Shown one piece after another: positions 13,275-14,335 of a stretch of 14,335 bases of DNA. The first letter of the stretch is position 1. Each line of letters opens with the position of its first letter. The stretch is from assembly GCA_021734595.1 (NCBI GenBank), contig JAIPIO010000073.1:1-14335 (forward strand), read 5' to 3'. The DNA is from Kiritimatiellales bacterium. GTDB lineage: Bacteria > Verrucomicrobiota > Kiritimatiellia > Kiritimatiellales > Pontiellaceae. The notes under the pieces were generated by a model that saw nothing but the letters and a program-made list of their open reading frames with translations, did no database searches and was not told where the DNA came from. A program made the position numbers and the translations under genes.

Positions 13275-14335
13275 TTAGTCCTCCTTTGAGATTTTGGGTT
13301 TAAAAAGATATTTCTGCAGTGCGGTGATGAGCGCCGCAAGGATGAACAGGGTGGCGAGCCACGATACGGCCATGATGGTGGCAAGAAAGAACCCGACGGT
13401 TTTATACGGCACCAGCGGCGCGAACAGCAGTGGCGTGAAACCGATGGAAATGATGATCGCGTTGCGGCTGATGGCCATGGCCGGCTCGCGGAACATCAGC
13501 AGAATGGCTTCTTTCCAGCTTCCCTGCTTCTTGGTCAGCTCGCGCGCCCGTTCAAGGAAGTGGATCGCAAAGTCGACACTGAGGCCAAGGGTCAGGGAGG
13601 AGAGCACGGCGACGGGCATGTCGTAGTCCTTGCCGACCAGTCCAATCAGGCCATAGATAAAGGTGATCGTGACGCTCAGCGGAATCATCGCCAGGATTCC
13701 GTAGAGCGGCGAGCGGAACAGTACCATCATCATGACCAGCACCACCACGAAGCTGCTCAGCAGCGAGTTCAGCATGCCGGCGACCATCTTGTCCTGCCAT
13801 ACGACGTTAAGATAGGTGAGCCCGGCCCATCCGACATCGAGCTCGGCCGGTGCGGGATTTTCGGCCATCCACTTTTCAACGTCGTCGACGACCGCCTGCA
13901 TGTCGGTGTTGTCTCCGCTCTTGAGCTGAACCCACAGATTCACTTCGCCGTAGTCTTTCGTGACCAGGTGAAAGAGGCTGTCCCTTTTCTTCATGCCTTC
14001 CAATTGGGCAAACACCTGCCCGACGGCCGACGGGGTGGGGGGAATGCTGTAGAATTCCGCATTGCGTTCCATCGGCGCTTCGGCGGTGAAGTTCAGTTCA
14101 TAATTCGCCTTTTTCAGCGCATCGACCGCCGAGCTGGTTTTCCCGACCATCTGTACCGTGGCGAGAAACTGCTGAAGCCGCTCCACATAGTCCAGCATGG
14201 CCGGGCGCTTAAAGGTCGGCGCGCTGATGTCGGCGCGTGCCTCAAACACAAAATCCCGGAAGGAGAGCGAGGTGAATTCATCGCAAATCTTCAGCGCCGC
14301 ATCCTGCAGGGACGCATCTTCCAGGGTTTGGAAAT
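13275..14335 (-). CDS. RND/MMPL-family transporter, C-terminal part (N-terminus beyond right edge)
   Basis: The frame is open from the right edge to TAA at 13277-13275, 353 codons including the stop. The GTG at 14249 is not a plausible start, because 28 coding codons precede it without a stop. The visible part holds a periplasmic domain and then five membrane helices: LLSSFVVVLVMMMVLF, GILAMIPLSVTITFIYGLIG, MPVAVLSSLTLGLSVDFAIH, AIIISIGFTPLLFAPLV and FFLATIMAVSWLATLFILAA. The GLSVDFAIHFLERARE segment is the family's typical fourth-last-helix motif. The layout matches the second half of a 12-helix proton-driven exporter (helices 8-12). Its operon with a LolA-like carrier and a barrel suggests export of a hydrophobic compound from the inner to the outer membrane. 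Promoter and regulator are outside the window. Confidence 0.92.
   Translation of the reverse strand, partial: FQTLEDASLQDAALKICDEFTSLSFRDFVFEARADISAPTFKRPAMLDYVERLQQFLATVQMVGKTSSAVDALKKANYELNFTAEAPMERNAEFYSIPPTPSAVGQVFAQLEGMKKRDSLFHLVTKDYGEVNLWVQLKSGDNTDMQAVVDDVEKWMAENPAPAELDVGWAGLTYLNVVWQDKMVAGMLNSLLSSFVVVLVMMMVLFRSPLYGILAMIPLSVTITFIYGLIGLVGKDYDMPVAVLSSLTLGLSVDFAIHFLERARELTKKQGSWKEAILLMFREPAMAISRNAIIISIGFTPLLFAPLVPYKTVGFFLATIMAVSWLATLFILAALITALQKYLFKPKISKED
14319..14333. repeat. Exact palindrome copy inside the transporter gene
   Basis: TTCCAGGGTTTGGAA matches all ten fixed bases of the TTCCA-N5-TGGAA family. It lies at the right edge of the window within coding sequence. Confidence 0.45.

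Noticed and set aside
13274..13384. Upstream start for the LolA-like gene (297 residues)
   Set aside because: It would overlap the transporter gene and bury the signal peptide. The ATG at 13273 has a strong ribosome site.

Overview
The window reads as chromosomal DNA of a Gram-negative bacterium from the PVC group, most likely Kiritimatiellota (Pontiella-like). This is inferred from style, not from a marker gene. The signs are secreted proteins built from InlB-type repeats ending in a 'TWNWQ' motif, Asp-rich calcium-loop repeats, a multi-PAS/coiled-coil sensor, and many intergenic TTCCA-N5-TGGAA palindromes. Base composition looks even, and I see no rRNA, tRNA, CRISPR, transposase or integrase.

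Layout from left to right. (1) Positions 1-3029, minus: the N-terminal 1009 codons of a membrane-anchored three-PAS sensor with a very long coiled coil. It runs off the left edge inside a near-perfect 234-bp tandem repeat. (2) 3030-3353: its promoter region, then an array of TTCCA...TGGAA palindromes spaced by whole helical turns; the last palindrome supplies the tetR stop codon. (3) 3341-4063, minus: a TetR-family repressor with a well-formed promoter placed so that its mRNA should be nearly leaderless. (4) 4064-4430: a divergent control region with a consensus sigma-70 promoter, two tandem operators over its start point, a six-codon reading frame and a terminator-like hairpin with a possible antiterminator. 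(5) 4431-9610, plus: one giant secreted mosaic gene (three jelly-roll-like domains, InlB-type repeats, four Lcl/DUF1566 domains), split into two frames at a run of eight G. (6) 9627-10580, plus: a smaller secreted protein of similar build, 16 bp downstream. (7) 10584-10652: a second palindrome array with the same spacing as the first. (8) 10745-11155, plus: a small membrane protein. (9) 11179-11208: an intrinsic terminator shared by converging transcription units. (10) 11208-14335, minus: a tightly coupled operon of an RND/MMPL transporter (partial), a LolA-like periplasmic protein and an outer-membrane beta-barrel.

How the genes may work together. The TetR regulator most likely controls the divergent promoter of the secreted mosaic protein and its partner. 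The G tract may act as an ON/OFF or frameshift switch deciding whether four or only about one Lcl domain is made. The minus-strand operon is a separate module, probably moving a hydrophobic or lipid-like molecule from the inner to the outer membrane. The PAS sensor's output domain lies outside the window.

The strongest candidates for something undescribed are the helically phased TTCCA-N5-TGGAA palindrome family (two arrays, one solitary near-copy, three exact copies inside genes), the G8 frame switch, and the attenuator-like leader of the mosaic gene.
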